Source: Laburnicola sp. R22_1
Taxonomy: Eukaryota > Ascomycota > Dothideomycetes > Pleosporales > Didymosphaeriaceae
Direction: 5' to 3'
NCBI GenBank assembly: GCA_014281115.1
Contig: JACONQ010000017.1
Location: forward strand, 1,860,001 to 1,924,000
Length of the DNA stretch: 64,000 nucleotides
The stretch's first letter is position 1. Each line of letters begins with the position of its first letter. Below the pieces are notes generated by a model. It worked only from the letters and a program-made list of their open reading frames with translations. It had not been told where the DNA came from and made no database searches. The translations under genes and the position numbers were made by a program. Positions 43,733 to 56,615 of the stretch are shown here, in pieces.

Positions 43733-46700
43733 ATGAGCGAACAGTTCCTCACCTTCCTCGACCGTCTCGAAGGCCGTGGAGCAGAGAAACCCGCGGCTCA
43801 ATATCCAATCCTGCAGCCGCAATTCAAGCAACCAGCTCGCCCGGTCCCTCCTCGCGATCGGTATCGCGCGTCCCGTCACGATGTGGCGTTGGATAGAGTT
43901 GAGGATGAGGACACGTACGGCCAGGGACTGCCACTGGACTCGTTTGGTGAGTGGTTATGATTCAACAACGTGAGCAATACACGCTACTGACACTGTATTA
44001 GATGAGCATTTGCTGCAACAGCCGCACGATGATCGTCAGAGCAGAGCTGCGAGAGGGCAGGCGCGACTCTCACTAGCCCTGCAGTCGTCCAGTTTCTTTG
44101 CGCCGGGTGCATCTTCGCAACCACAAGACTTGTATCGTACAAACGATGACGCGCCGTTCAATCTGAGGAGTATGTGCTGAAAGAAAGCTGGAATTTTCTT
44201 ACATATTGACCTGGTAACAGATCAACATAGCTTAGCACAGCCGATCGCGCAACCTAACCTAAGTGAGTATCTGCATAATGCAGTACAACCTTTGCTTACG
44301 GTCTCAGGTCAATATGCTTACAACGCCCCCCAAGCATCACAAGAGCCTAGCTCCGACATGCCATTGGGTGCTTCATCCAGTCCAGCATTGAGAGCGGGTC
44401 AACGCCGAGCTGAACAAGTTCAGATCAGTTCAGCCCAACCCACAGCACAGCCGCATCACTACAATGAAGTCGAGAGTTTTGAAAGCGGTTACGCACAGGA
44501 GGAGGCTCCTCGTATTCGACCTCAACCTCCTGCATCTGCTACTGTTTCACGTACTTTGGCGCGTATTGGTGCTCCGGTGACCCAAGGTATACAGCAAGTT
44601 CCAATCGCTGAGCTACCGGACAGACTTCGCACGATCTTTCCATACCCTATCTTCAATGCTGTCCAGTCGAAATGTTTTGACAGTGTGTACAGGACCGACA
44701 ACAATTTCGTCCTTGCGTCACCTACTGGAAGTGGCAAGACAGTAGTTCTGGAGCTTGCCATTTGTCGAGCCATCTCTAAGAACTCCATCGGCCAGTACAA
44801 GATTGTGTACATGGCACCCACGAAAGCGCTATGCTCCGAGCGCCAACGGGATTGGCAGAAGAAATTCGGTCCGCTTGGCCTCAATTGCGCCGAGCTTACA
44901 GGAGATTCTGAGGCTGCAGATCTTCGAGACGTTCAAAGCGCAAACGTGATCGTCACTACTCCAGAGAAGTGGGATAGCATAACCCGGAAGTGGAAAGACC
45001 ACGAAAAGTTGATGCGGCTCATAACGCTCTTTCTTATCGATGAAGTCCATCTGCTAAAAGAAGACCGTGGCGCCATCCTGGAGGCAGTCGTATCGCGCAT
45101 GAAGACTATTGCCACCGATGTCCGATTTGTTGCACTGTCGGCGACAGTACCAAACCTATACGATGTCGCAACTTGGCTAGGTAGAAGTTCTGCGGAGCCG
45201 TATGAACCAGCCGTCAATGAGAAGTTTAGCGAAGATTTTCGGCCCGTCAAGCTGAAAAAGTACGTCTGTGGCTATCAGTCCAACGCTGGCAATGATTTTG
45301 CGTTTGAAAAGTATCTCGATTCGAAGCTACCAGAGGTAATTGAGAAGTATTCGGAAGGGAAGCCTATAATGGTCTTCTGCTTCACACGCAACTCCACTGT
45401 CAACACCGCCAAGATCTTCGCGAATTGGTGGGCCACACGGAATTCAAGAGACCGTCCCTGGAAGCCACCCACAAAGACGCCGTCATTTCAGAGCCGCGAG
45501 CTTCGTGAATGTGCTGCTTCTGGTGTAGCGTTCCACCACGCCGGAATCGACTCTGAGGACAGAATCAACGTCGAGAAAGCATACTTGAACGGCGAGCTAA
45601 GTGTTATATGCTGCACTTCAACCCTAGCAGTGGGCGTCAACCTCCCCTGCCATTTGGTCATCATCAAGAATACTGTGACTTTCGCGCAGAACATGGTTCA
45701 GGAATACGCAGACCTGGAAGTTATGCAGATGCTTGGCCGAGCGGGTCGGCCACAGTTTGACGACAGTGCAGTCGCTGTTATCATGACTCGGCAAAGCAAA
45801 GTCCGCAAATATGAGATGATGATGACTGGACAGGAAGTCCTAGAGAGCACCCTTCATCTGAACTTCATTGACCACTTGAACGCTGAGATAGGCCTCGGGA
45901 CTATCCGGGATCTTCCCTCAGCACGAAGATGGCTTGCTAGCACCTTTCTCTACGTACGAATCAAGCAGAATCCCACTTACTACAAACTGGAAGGCTCTCG
46001 GAGTGGCCAGAGCATCGACGAGCAACTTGACGACATCTGCGTCCGAGACATCACACTGTTGCGGCACAACAACCTGACAACGGGTGAGGAACATTTCCGG
46101 TGTAGTGAGTTTGGCCATGCCATGGCACAATACTACGTTCACTTTGACACCATGCGGATCTTCTTGGGGCTCCCACCAAAAGCTACCATTTCTGAAATTG
46201 TATGTCCCCAGAGAAAAGATCCTGATAGGCTCTAATTTCTATTTTCCAGCTTTCGGCCATCGCACAAGCCTCTGAGTTTGAAACTATACGGTTTAGAGGA
46301 GGAGAGAAGGCCCTGTACAAGAGCATCAACAAGTCGCCATACATCCGGTTTCCGATACCGGTACATCTTGATCTACCTGCTCACAAGGTTTCGCTCTTGA
46401 TACAGTCTGTTCTGGGCGCAGCAGACGTATCTTGGGATGGCGATTTTGCGAAACGTAAGGTACAGTATAACACTGAAGCGCTCGTGATCTTCAAACACAT
46501 CAATCGCCTCATACGTTGTATCATTGACTGCCAGATATTTTCTGGAGACTCAGTGAGTATAAACAACGCTCTCATACTCGAGCGAAGCTTGGCTGCGCGG
46601 GTATGGGATGACAGCCCGCTCCAAATGAAGCAAATCCCAGGGCTGGGCGTTGTTGGCGTCAGAAAACTCGCAAACGCTGGGATCAGATCGCTCGAGGAAC

Positions 46701-48777
46701 TAGAGTGCACCGATGCTCACCGTATCGATGCCATCATGAGCCGAAATCCGCCTTTTGGGATGGGTATTCTTGAGAAGCTGAAGGCGTTCCCCAAGCTGCG
46801 AGTTTCACTTCATCTGCCAACCTCACCAGTGAGTGCTTCTATATGTTGTTTCCCAGTTACTGACATTGATTAGACCACGAAGGCTCCCGAAGGCGTGAAA
46901 GTCATGGTGAAGGCTGACATTGGGTTCATCAATGATAAGCCTCCAGACGTTTTTGGCTCGAGGCTCATTTACGTGTGTTTATTGACAGAGACGTCGGATG
47001 GTCGAAAAGTTCATTTTGCTCGCCTCAGGTAGTGCACTTTCTTGCCCTAGAAAACGGGTGCTTACTTTATTCAGCGCGAAGAAGCTCGGCAATGGGCAGT
47101 CCTTGACATTCCCCGCTCTGCTAACGGCACCCAACCTAAGCATCAACTGTCACATCTCGTGTGATGGAATTGGTACGCATACCTAACAAATGCCATGTAG
47201 TTTGCTGACCAATGCTAGCTGGAACCTTGCGAACTGCCTCTGTTACACCAAAGATTCCCTCATCAATGTTTCCGCCACCTAAACCTGATTCAGCAACGCC
47301 GCATGAGCTGGAGCGTCCTACCTCGAACATGTCTAGACGCCGAGCTGAAACAAATTTAGCAGGTCGAAATTCCGTGGACAGCATAGATGAGTTCGATGAC
47401 GATGAGATCAACGACGATGAGCTTCTCAAGGCCTCATTCAATGATCTAGACTTTGATCACATCGACAATTATTCGAATCCAGCGGATGCGATCACGCGAA
47501 GCAACACGGCGAAGAACAGCTCGAAGAACAAAGGCCGTACTAAACAAGTGTCCAAGTTTTCTGAAGAGAAGGATTCAGAGCCGCAGCAATTGGACAATGG
47601 AAAGTGGGCCTGCAACCATCCTTGTAAGGATAAGAGCGCGTGCAAGCACTTTTGTTGCAAAGAAGGAATGGACAAACCGCCGAAGAAGGCAGCACCCAAG
47701 CGTGTTCCATCGAACGAAAGCCGGACTCAATCTGATAAACCAATCCCGGGGAAGGACAGGGACAAAGGCAAAAAAACGCAGTCCAAGTTGCAGCTTACAG
47801 CTTCAAAGCGGAAGAGCTCCGCTGCAATCGAGGAACTAGACTTGACTCAGCAGGAGAAGAAGCAGAAGCTCAATTATGCTACTAAGGGCCCCAAGGACTA
47901 CAGGGAGCTACACAAGCTTCATCAGAGTGTCCAGAAGAACGGCCTGCCTTCCTCGGTCTCCTCAATCACGCATCAGAAACCGTCGTACTGCTATGGCCAA
48001 GGCGGTAGGCATGATCTATCGTTCCTTGGTACGGATAATTTCGCAGAGCGGCCCAGCTCCGTCCTCTCCAGTGATTACGGTGATCTCGGGTTTGATGATT
48101 TGTCGACTGCCCTGACAAAGCCCGAGATGGGTCGGGTCCCATTCAAAACAAGCAATACGTTAAAGGAAGCGAGTCTTGGTCACACTATGGGCTCCCCAAT
48201 TGAGAACGTCACTGGGAACGGTAGGTCTGATCCCTTTGACGACGATGATTCGATTTTCGGCGATGTTATGGTGGGCGTCGCGGATTCAGAAGACCTCAAA
48301 GCCGCCAGCCAGGGACAGAGGAACGACCCAGTCCACTATGATGTGGCCTACGCCGATGACGATTTTGACCTCGACCATCTTGAGCGGGATGATGGTCAGA
48401 TCTTGCCAGATCTGATGCGGGATTCCGCACCTTCAATCGCCGCCGAAGTGCCCATGATGCCAACAGAGAAAGGGAGATCGCTCTTCGTGACTGATACGAG
48501 TAGCCCTCAGCTACCACGAACCGAATTCAAGTCAGCCAAATCAATGTTGAGAGGCTCTGTGTTGGACGAGCTGAAGCAGGCGAACAAGAATTCCGATGGG
48601 AGATCAAACGGGGTCGATGCGGTAAGCGAGGAGAAACATGGTACCAAGATAATCGTCCCTCAAGAAGCCGCGAAGGAGAATGTCGAAGAGAAGCAGGCAC
48701 CCGTCCCGGACGCGTATAAGGATCTTGAGCCTTGGCTGTTCGAGGAATTCGGAGGTATCGTCGAGATTGTCGATTGA
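43733..48777 (+). CDS. MER3: Meiotic crossover DNA helicase Mer3/HFM1
   Basis: Ski2-like/Sec63-type helicase that stabilises recombination intermediates for class I (ZMM) crossovers in meiotic prophase nuclei. Eight exons: 43733-43946, 44002-44169, 44221-44262, 44308-46199, 46250-46828, 46874-47028, 47075-47172 and 47219-48777. They sum to 1,568 residues. A disordered N-terminus precedes motif I ASPTGSGKT (about residue 278), Ia APTKALCSER, motif II LIDEVHLL, III ALSATVPN, and VI QMLGRAGRPQFDDS. A winged helix and the Sec63 domain follow (DSPLQMKQIPGLGVVGVRKLANAGI, read in parts). A Cys/His cluster C-x3-C-x5-C-x2-H-x-C-C lies near 1181-1196, as in other fungal Mer3. The start is the first ATG with an open frame; an ATG 11 bp upstream meets a stop after four codons. 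Confidence 0.93.
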
Positions 48778-49347
48778 GAGGTGGGTGGGCTGTTGTAGTG
48801 AATATGTGATGTTAATTTTCCCTTGCGAGAGGATGCGAAAAGAGGCGAGTTTAAGGATTTTTGGTGGAGATGTTTGGCGCTATGTGTTATGAAGTGTTGT
48901 TTGAGATGGAGGAGCGAGAGGAGGAAGGCGGGATTTTTGAGAGATCTGGCTGGCATGTTAGCGGCGGGTTTATTATGGGAAAGTCATGTGTTGGGCATGG
49001 AGTGTGGTGACTATAGTGAGATATGTTTACATCTAGCTAGTTTATCTCGACTGTATCTTGTGATGTATGTACCGTACCTTGTGAGACGGGACGATTCATA
49101 AACACTATGTTTCTTTCTCTCTTCTTCTTATGCTCACGCTTTACGTTTGCTTGCTGTTGTGGGATGTGTAACGCGGCGCTAGGTTTGAATTGTTTGAAAG
49201 ATCAGACGATATAGGAAGTGTGTAATGTGGGAGAGAGTTGGAGGGGTAGGGAGTGTTGTAATTTACCTACCTACTTTCCTAGATACCTATCCATGCAGTA
49301 CGAAGTACGCAGTACGCCTTATACTCGTAGTTATAGTTAGTAGTGAT
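48778..49347. other. 3' flank of MER3
   Basis: No gene recognised. Purine-rich to about 48990, then AT-rich. Confidence 0.45.
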
Positions 49348-49438
49348 TACTAAGCAGGGGGCACTGCTTTTTTTGTCATGTTATTTGAGATGAAAGCCTT
49401 TGTCGTTCTACCCCTAGGTAGTTAATTAACAACACATA
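49348..49438 (-). repeat. Dispersed repeat, right copy (inverted relative to 2337-2431)
   Basis: About 90 bp matching the reverse complement of 2337-2431 with about three substitutions and two small indels. It lies in the spacer between convergent MER3 and the aminotransferase gene; the left copy also lies between convergent genes. Confidence 0.75.
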
Positions 49439-50342
49439 GTTAGTAAAAAAAACTAATCCACCCATACGCTTAGCTTGGGCTTAGACTTGGGCTCAGGAAT
49501 TTCGAATAGATAGGAAAAATACGATCAGGAGTAGAATCATCGCAAACCTTTCAGTACACAGCACAACACTATAAGGGAAAGCTATAGGTATGCTAAAAAC
49601 GTATCAAAAAAAGGGTAAAGCAGTAAGACAAGTTTAGCTAGGGACTGTTCGTCAGCACGTGCAAATTGGCCGCTTATACCGATGATGAGGTAGTCGATCA
49701 CGAGATGTACCAGGAGGTACCAAGGAGAAATACGATGTATTGAGTAGGTAGCTGATGGTAAGTAGAAAAGTAGGTTTTTGTTGATGTGAAATGCATCCCC
49801 GTTGTGGCGTGCGAGTATTAGCTAAAGGGAGGAAAGGAGACTTGGCTGCATGACACGCGAGATTGTAGGAATAGCTGTTTTGTTAGTGGAAGGCCGCATG
49901 CCTGTCTGTCTCTGTGTGAATGAGGCGCACGCAACCCAAGCAAACGCACACAGCACGATCCAAGAGGGAAGAAAAGGTACAACGTATATCTATATCCATC
50001 TATTTAGATAGCCTGGTGATGGAACGCTCGTGTATGTAAGTGATGTGAATGCGCGCCCTGGATGCTTTTCGGGTTGGATACTTGGTACGCGCGTATGATG
50101 TACGCATAAGCATAAGCATAGCATACGCATACGTCTACACGCAGCGTACATTCCACCCCACTCTGCCCGCACGTACGCACGTACGCACGTACGCACGCTA
50201 TATAGCGCTCGAGCGCACCATCTAAGCAACCGCACTTCCCCTAGGCCTCACATTATGAATCGGCCGGGGATTCGCCTTATGCCTAGATATCTCATCATCA
50301 GCGACCTTCCTCAACCTACCTCAACAGGGCAGGGCGAAAAAC
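49439..50342. other. Intergenic: 3' flank of the aminotransferase gene
   Basis: No gene recognised. Contains a GCATAA/GCATAC repeat near 50104-50135 and an octamer microsatellite CGCACGTA repeated about 3.5 times at 50169-50197. Confidence 0.5.
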
Positions 50343-52151
50343 TTACTTCTTAACAATACGCTCAATAGCATCCATCCCCTTGGCCAACGTATCCATCCTC
50401 GGCCCATAACTCAGCCTCACAAAATGATGACACGGCGAATCAAACAAATCCCTGCGCTTCGACGGATTCAAATCGAAGAAAATGCCCGGCACAACAATCG
50501 TCTTCTCCTCCAGACACGCAGCGAAGAAGTTGAGCCCGTCGGCAATGCTCTCCGGCAAGCCGGACAGATCAAGCCAAACGTAGAACGTCGAGTTAGGCAT
50601 GAACGGGAACTTAAAGCCCATTTCCTGCAAGCGGCCGATGACGAAGTCGCGCTTGGTGCGGAAGTGCATTTGCAGCGCGCGCATCTCGTTGCGCACGCGG
50701 GGCGGTTCGAGCATCTCGACGGCCGCTTCTTGGAAGGGCACGTTGCAGCCGCCGTCGAGGTAGGAGCCGCACGAGCCGATGGCTTGGATGAATTCTTTGG
50801 GGCCGAGCACCCAGGCGACGCGCCACCCGGGGAGGCGGAAGCGCTTGGTGAGCCCGTCGATGATGAGCACGTCGTCTTCGTCTACGTCTTCAACGTTGTC
50901 GGCCGCCGAGATGACGGTGCCGTCGCAGTCGGTCGTGTAGTTGTAGCCGCAGTAGAACTCGTCCATGATGAGGGTGGCGCGGTCGCGGCAGATGTTTTGG
51001 ATCTGCGCGAGCTCTGGGTTGGTGATCATTTGGCCGGTGGGGTTGCGCGGGTTGGAGGTTAGGATGACCGAGGTGCCGCGCGCGATTTCGGTCGCGATGA
51101 GGTCGGGCGTCATGTGGTAGTTGTCGTCTTCGCCGAGGGGGATGGGGATGGCGGCGATGTTGCGGAAGAGCGACAACATCTCGTTGTAGGCGGTGTAGTC
51201 TATGCTCGTAATCAGTTTCTGATTCATCATTCTTCGACTGCAGAGTGGTTGATACTCACCAGGAATGAAGAATCCCAAGTAGCAGTTGCCCAGCACGGCA
51301 GCAATACGGATCAAGCCCGCGCGTCCTCCAGGCACAATGCACACATTCTCCCACGTATACTGGCTCTATTTGACGGTCAGACCCCCGTACAAATCAAAAG
51401 TGACGCAAACGTCAACGTACCTTCCTCCACTTGCGATGATGCTCATTATACAGCTTTGCAACCGCCTTTCTCAGCGGCTTGATACCCGCCGTAGGACCAT
51501 ATTCACGCCCATGGCTCGAGATATCGACTTCCTTGGGCCTCTCGAAGCAGCCCTGGATCTCATCGTCGACCTCAGGCGCTCCCTGGCCTAGATTAGCCCA
51601 ATCTTCCGGTTTCTCGAGGTAGCCGTGCTCGTAGGCGCGCTCAGAGGTCCAGACTACACCCGTCGAGGCACGCGTGGGGTCGAGACCGGCGTGCGGCTTG
51701 TGGCCTTCGTGGGAGTCGCGGAATTGTCGGTGAATCTTGGATGTGAGTTCTGTAGAAATGATTTGTTAGCTTCCATAAAGACGGGGATATGTTCGATGCC
51801 ACAGATTGCGATGCTGAACTGAGGCTGGATCGTCCCATGAGATATAGCGTTTAACCGTCCGCCCTCCTACTCCGGATGCTCGTCGAACCACAAGACATAA
51901 GCACTGCCATGCAAGTCCCACCAAACACCAACTCTTCAATCCCTCTCTTTCTCTCACAAACCACAGCATCTCCCCAGCGCAAAACAACCAGCCCATCCAC
52001 CCAACGACGTGACCGAATCTACCCCACGACGACCCCAAAGCAGCGCAACAGACTCACCATTCTCCGTCGGATCCTTCGTTGATGAAAACCGCCTGCTGCT
52101 AAACGTGCCCGAGCGCGTCAAAATAGGCACTTTATCCGCCGAGAACGACAT
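50343..52151 (-). CDS. PLP-dependent class I/II aminotransferase
   Basis: Fold-type I PLP enzyme. Four exons: 52151-52058, 51749-51421, 51365-51260 and 51199-50343, with introns of 308, 55 and 60 bp, give 461 residues. Visible cofactor motifs are SNPRNPTGQ (Asn contacts PLP), MDEFYCGYNY (Asp and Tyr) and the Schiff-base lysine in DGLTKRFRLPGWRVAW, plus the substrate-carboxylate Arg in FVRLSYG near the C-terminus. The N-terminal segment GREYGPTAGIKPLRKAVAKLYN is the usual helix before the large domain. Such fungal proteins are annotated variously as ACC-synthase-like, kynurenine or aromatic aminotransferases. Substrate cannot be assigned. The first exon (MSFSADKVPILTRSGTF) is short and separated by the long intron, so the start is less certain than the core. 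Confidence 0.88.
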
Positions 52152-53407
52152 GATTATACTGTAATTATCGCTGTCTCTGTCTGTCGTGAAACCCAAAAGC
52201 CCAAATTAAGCTTTTCTAGCGTCTCGAAGCCAAGTAGGTAAGTGGAGCTCAGATCAGATCAAGCCAGGCACCAAAGGTAAAGAAGAGAAGATGCCAAGTC
52301 GTAAGTCAGGTAGGTCAGAGAGAGGGAGGAGAGGCGAGTCGATCAAATGAGAGAAAGAAACGGCCGGGCGAGTTGCCCCTTTATGCGGGCAGCGACGCAG
52401 TCGTGGGCGGGCGAGCGAACGAGCGAAGGTAGGGCCGTAGGGGAGTGCAGTGCGGCCGGTGCAGTAACCCGCATGCAAGCAGGCGTGAGGCTTGAGCGGC
52501 ACCCACTTGCACCCTCCAGGCAGCTCACCCGGGGCCCAACTTTCTCACACCGCCACGCCTTGTCGCCGCCCGACTGCACACCTCCAGCGCTAGTTCTCCC
52601 TCTCGTGCATCTTCCTCGCCCTCTCAATCGAGCCATGCTCAGCGCAAGAGTCACCACGCCGCCGCCACACCGCACACAAGCGGCACGCCAATCTCCCATT
52701 CTTGTCCCATGTTATCCCAACCCATCCCACCTCACACAGCCAAAGTCACAGAAACCCAACATAAATGCCTCACGCCTCACCCAAACTTCAAATTAGATAC
52801 CTACTACCTAGCAATTACCCAAAATAAAATGAAGCGCTCCTCTCCCTCTCCGTCGGTACCTTCAAACGCGAAACAAGCATTACCGTCCCGTACCATGCGT
52901 ACGTACCTATTTCACCCGTTCCGAAACACCCAGCCACGAGTACCACCCACGCTTCCGATTCCGAAAATACTAAATTGAGCTAGACTACCTCACCGAGCTC
53001 ACCCGTCGATCGTCGTGGTCGTATTCCCGGCCGGCAACTTGTCTATCCATCCTCAAGGCGGAAGGGCTAGGTATCGGACAACACCGGGAGAATGCGCACT
53101 GTTCAACGTATACACAGTACCACTACAACATGAAGCCCTGCCCTGCAACCCGGCCGTTCCATGAGGTTGCACTGCGCGATTAAAACCCCCACCCTGAGCC
53201 AACAAAACCAACCAACAACAAGTCACAAAAGCGATACTAAAAAGTCCGTGTACAAATTACTATATACAGACCGATCAAAACACACAACCCCGACGCAGTG
53301 CCTTGCCGTGTCTTACCACACGCACAACGCCTGCAAGGAGCATGCATGCCCGATCCTAATCTACAGTACAAACAAACGCAAACGCAAAACAAAAGGAAAT
53401 ACTACAA
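52152..53407. other. Intergenic: aminotransferase promoter and VPH1 3' flank
   Basis: No gene recognised. The C-rich plus strand at 52500-52960 gives open frames of biased composition only. Confidence 0.5.
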
Positions 53408-56108
53408 CTATTCTACCGGATCCTCTTCCAGCAGCGTCTCGAAACTAAACGGCTCGAAGGGCACACCGTCACCGATGAAATGCTTGCTCATGGCCTCCAC
53501 CCAGTGCAGACGCAGCGAGTGCAACATGGCACTCGTGCCTTCCATGACACAGAGCACCGCGACCGTGAGCATGAACCAGCCGTAGAAGATGACAACCATG
53601 ATGATCGCACCCGTGATGCCCGTGAAGCCGAATGCGTTCTTCATCGTCATTTCCCAGAGCACGATGGAGAGACGTTGATGCGCCAGCGACAGCGCCCAGA
53701 GACGGAGGTAAGATGCTGTGTGGGACACGCAGTTGAGGCAGAACTCTATTGTATCGTTAGTAATTGACCATCAACGAAATGGACTTGAACGTACCAATAG
53801 TGTGAATGACTTGGTGGATCATGATCTCGCCAAAGTCGAACTCCTCGTGATCTTCTCCGTGGCCAATATCTTGCGTAATCATAGCAATACCATCGTCGTC
53901 GTCGCCGAAGCTCTCGCGTCCCCCGTTGAGCGTACGTCCCTCCTCGTCATCCTCATCCAGAGCGCTAACTCGGGTGCTCTCCCCAATGCCACGGTATCCG
54001 AGCGCGCGGGCCCTGTTGTGCTCCCATCTCAGATAGAAGGGCTTCAGGAACAACAAGATAGGAACGCAAAGAAGAGCCAATACCACCAGGATTTGCTGTA
54101 CAATAACTTGTCCAGAGTAGAGAGGGTCTTGTCCAAGTGAGCCGGGCGACAAGAACATGTAGATTAACATGTTCAGAAGACTGGGCGGGTTGATGCCGCG
54201 AGCGGCCCAATCAACACACCATTTGTAGACGATGGTGAACGAAAGGTATCCGAAGATGGATTGGAAGAAGATCATTCCGGGGACAAAGTTACCCCAGATG
54301 TCGATCGGAGTCTTGAAGTAGCGGGCATTGACGAGCGACCACATCAGGGAGAAGGTCATGTGGCACCAACCAAGCAGAATACTCAGCTTCATCTTGTAAC
54401 TGTTGGAGAAGAGCAGGTCGTTGTCCGTGTCATGCCATCTCCAGTCCAGACCGAAGGGGTAAGTGTAGCCCTCCACTCTGGTAGCCTTGGGTCCTAGGGT
54501 TTTGCCATCCGTCTCCCATTCCCACATCGACTTGAACCACGGCAGTTCCTTTGAGAAAGCATCGCAGTAGAGGAGACCAGTGTAGATGGAGAAGATACCC
54601 ATCATCAAGACAATATAACGACCGTAGAAGATCATCGAGAACAATTCGTCCAGCTTGCTGCGCTGCAGCCTGCGTTCGTAGTAGATCATAGCGAGGGCCG
54701 CGCAGAGGAGAATGACACCATGGCCGGCATCACCGAACATGACAGAGAACATGAAGGGGAATGTGACGATGGCGGGAAGAGCGGGATTGACTTCCCGGTA
54801 CTTGATCGTTCCGTAAGCGTCGATGATAGTCTGAAATGCAAGCGTGAAGCGGTTCGTCTTGAAGTAGGTGGGCGGAGTCTTCGTGGTCTTGATCTGGTTG
54901 ACGATAGTAGGGACGGATAGTCCAGCGCGATCATTGACGTCCGAAAGGGCAGACTTGATCAAACCAAGCGAGCTTGTCGGCGCCCAAGCTTCGGCAATGA
55001 GCGTCTTCCGCTGGTGGTCGTACGAGAACTTATTCAGAGCCTCATAGGTACCCTTCTCTTTCTTGACAACTACCATCCAGGCGGCAAGGTTGCGGCCGAT
55101 AGCCGTCAATTCCGCATCCAATGCAGACTTGGTGTTCCTCAGGACGCTGGCTAGGTCGCTAAGGCGGCTGTTGACCTCGCGAATCTGATCACGGCGCAGC
55201 TCGCTGTTCTCATCGACACTGTAGAGGTCGGCGCTCATCGACTCGGAGATCTTGCGGATCTTCGCAATGATTTCCTTGCCATGGGCGAAGATGATGAAAA
55301 CGTTCTTGTTCGTCTCCTCGTTCGTCTCAGGGTTGACGATGGGCTCCGGGATCTCGGACTGGTTCATGTACAGGTTGCCACGGAGCGTCCTCCATAAGAT
55401 CCTCTCGAACGCGGCAATGCGCTCGCGGGGAATCACACCGGCAACGAAGCCAATGTTCCTGGCGGTGAAGGACCGATCTTCAGAAGCATCCCCCTGTCCA
55501 TGCTGCTCGACATCTTGGAGCAGAGGGGCATCGTCGTTATCGAGCGAGTGGCGGATCTCCTCGGTCTGACTGCGGGCCCTGTCGAAGAAGCCTCCAGCCT
55601 CCCTCAGCACCCAGCGCCACTCTGTAAGCTCCACCTCGCGTTGTTTCAACGTCTCGTAGCTCTCATTAAGCGATTTGATCCTGTTCTCTAGCTGCTGGCT
55701 CTTGTCCGCAAGCTCGTCGATCTCGGAAGCGGAAGGCGACGTAAACGGGTTCTCGAAATCGTAAATCGACCGCATCGGAATGCTAGCTTTGTCCATCTGC
55801 GCGCGGAAATATCGAAGCTGGCGCTCTACGTTGTCCAGCCGGCGGATTTCTCGCGTAAAGGTACGTTGGAAAGCGGTCGTCTCGGCATTGAGCTGCAAAA
55901 TCGACATCATCAGCACTCGCCTCCTGCCACACTTGCCAAAGCTCCATCTGCATGCGCAAAAGCTGCTAGTGATACTCACATCTCTGAAGTCCATAACACC
56001 AAGCTCTCCAAGGGCGGAAACGACCTCGCGCCCAATCTCGTTGGAGATGTAGAGCTGCGTCAGGGACATGTCCGCCGAGCGGAACATGGTGTCCTTCTGC
56101 GGCGCCAT
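53408..56108 (-). CDS. VPH1: V-ATPase V0 subunit a (Vph1/Stv1)
   Basis: Membrane subunit forming the proton half-channels of the vacuolar H+-ATPase and docking the V1 stator. Exons 56108-55980, 55892-53795 and 53745-53408 give 854 residues. The cytosolic N-terminal half starts [20 protein letters not shown] and holds [21 protein letters not shown] across intron 1. The C-terminal half has eight membrane helices with [15 protein letters not shown]. It also has [16 protein letters not shown], whose Arg is the essential proton-transfer residue (yeast R735). The start is ATG 56108 because upstream in-frame codons lack an ATG and family similarity begins here. The first intron (55893-55979) is 87 bp, in frame and stop-free. 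The pseudogene-bearing transposon begins 174 bp upstream. Confidence 0.95.
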
Positions 56109-56282
56109 GCTGGCAGCTCTGGTAACAAGTACACCTTCGGAGGAGCACCTGCTACAGGGTGTACGGCGGCGGGTCGGTCGGGGAGTGATGGATGATGGAT
56201 GAAGCTGCCTCGAATGGACGATGATGCGGCAGTGCAAGGGTGGCCGTTGCCAAGGTCGCTTAGTCAACTTCGATCACGTGTA

Positions 56283-56339
56283 ACGTAATCCACCAGTGAG
56301 CTGCGTACACCACTGAGCTGCGCACCCCACCAAAACGCG
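56283..56339 (+). repeat. TIR of element 2 (VPH1-proximal end)
   Basis: 57 bp starting ACGTAATCCACCAG. TGAGCTGCG occurs at TIR positions 15-23 and 32-40 (period 17). Identical to the reverse complement of 58042-58098. Beyond the repeat, CTTTTTGAC is shared by both ends at different spacing. Confidence 0.95.
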
Positions 56340-56615
56340 TGCGCCTTTTTGACAGATAACTAAACAACAACTAAATTAAACCTATATAAATATACATACA
56401 AAATATTCCTAATTGCTTCTACATTGAGTCCTCTTGTGGCCTTGCACATGGCACTTTGAGCATGTTGGTGGTGCTCGCTGATAGCTCTGAGATGCCTGGC
56501 GCTAGACATCTACCTGCGCCCTCATTTCTGCCTCTGCAGCCAGCCTCTGACCTTCCTGGCCTGTGAGAGTCCCTCCTGTAGCAATATACTGCCGTCGCTG
56601 TTGCCTCTTTTTCTC

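Noticed and set aside
50160..50210. CRISPR-like array of CGCACGTA units
   Set aside because: Units are 8 bp without spacers in a fungal nuclear genome: a microsatellite.
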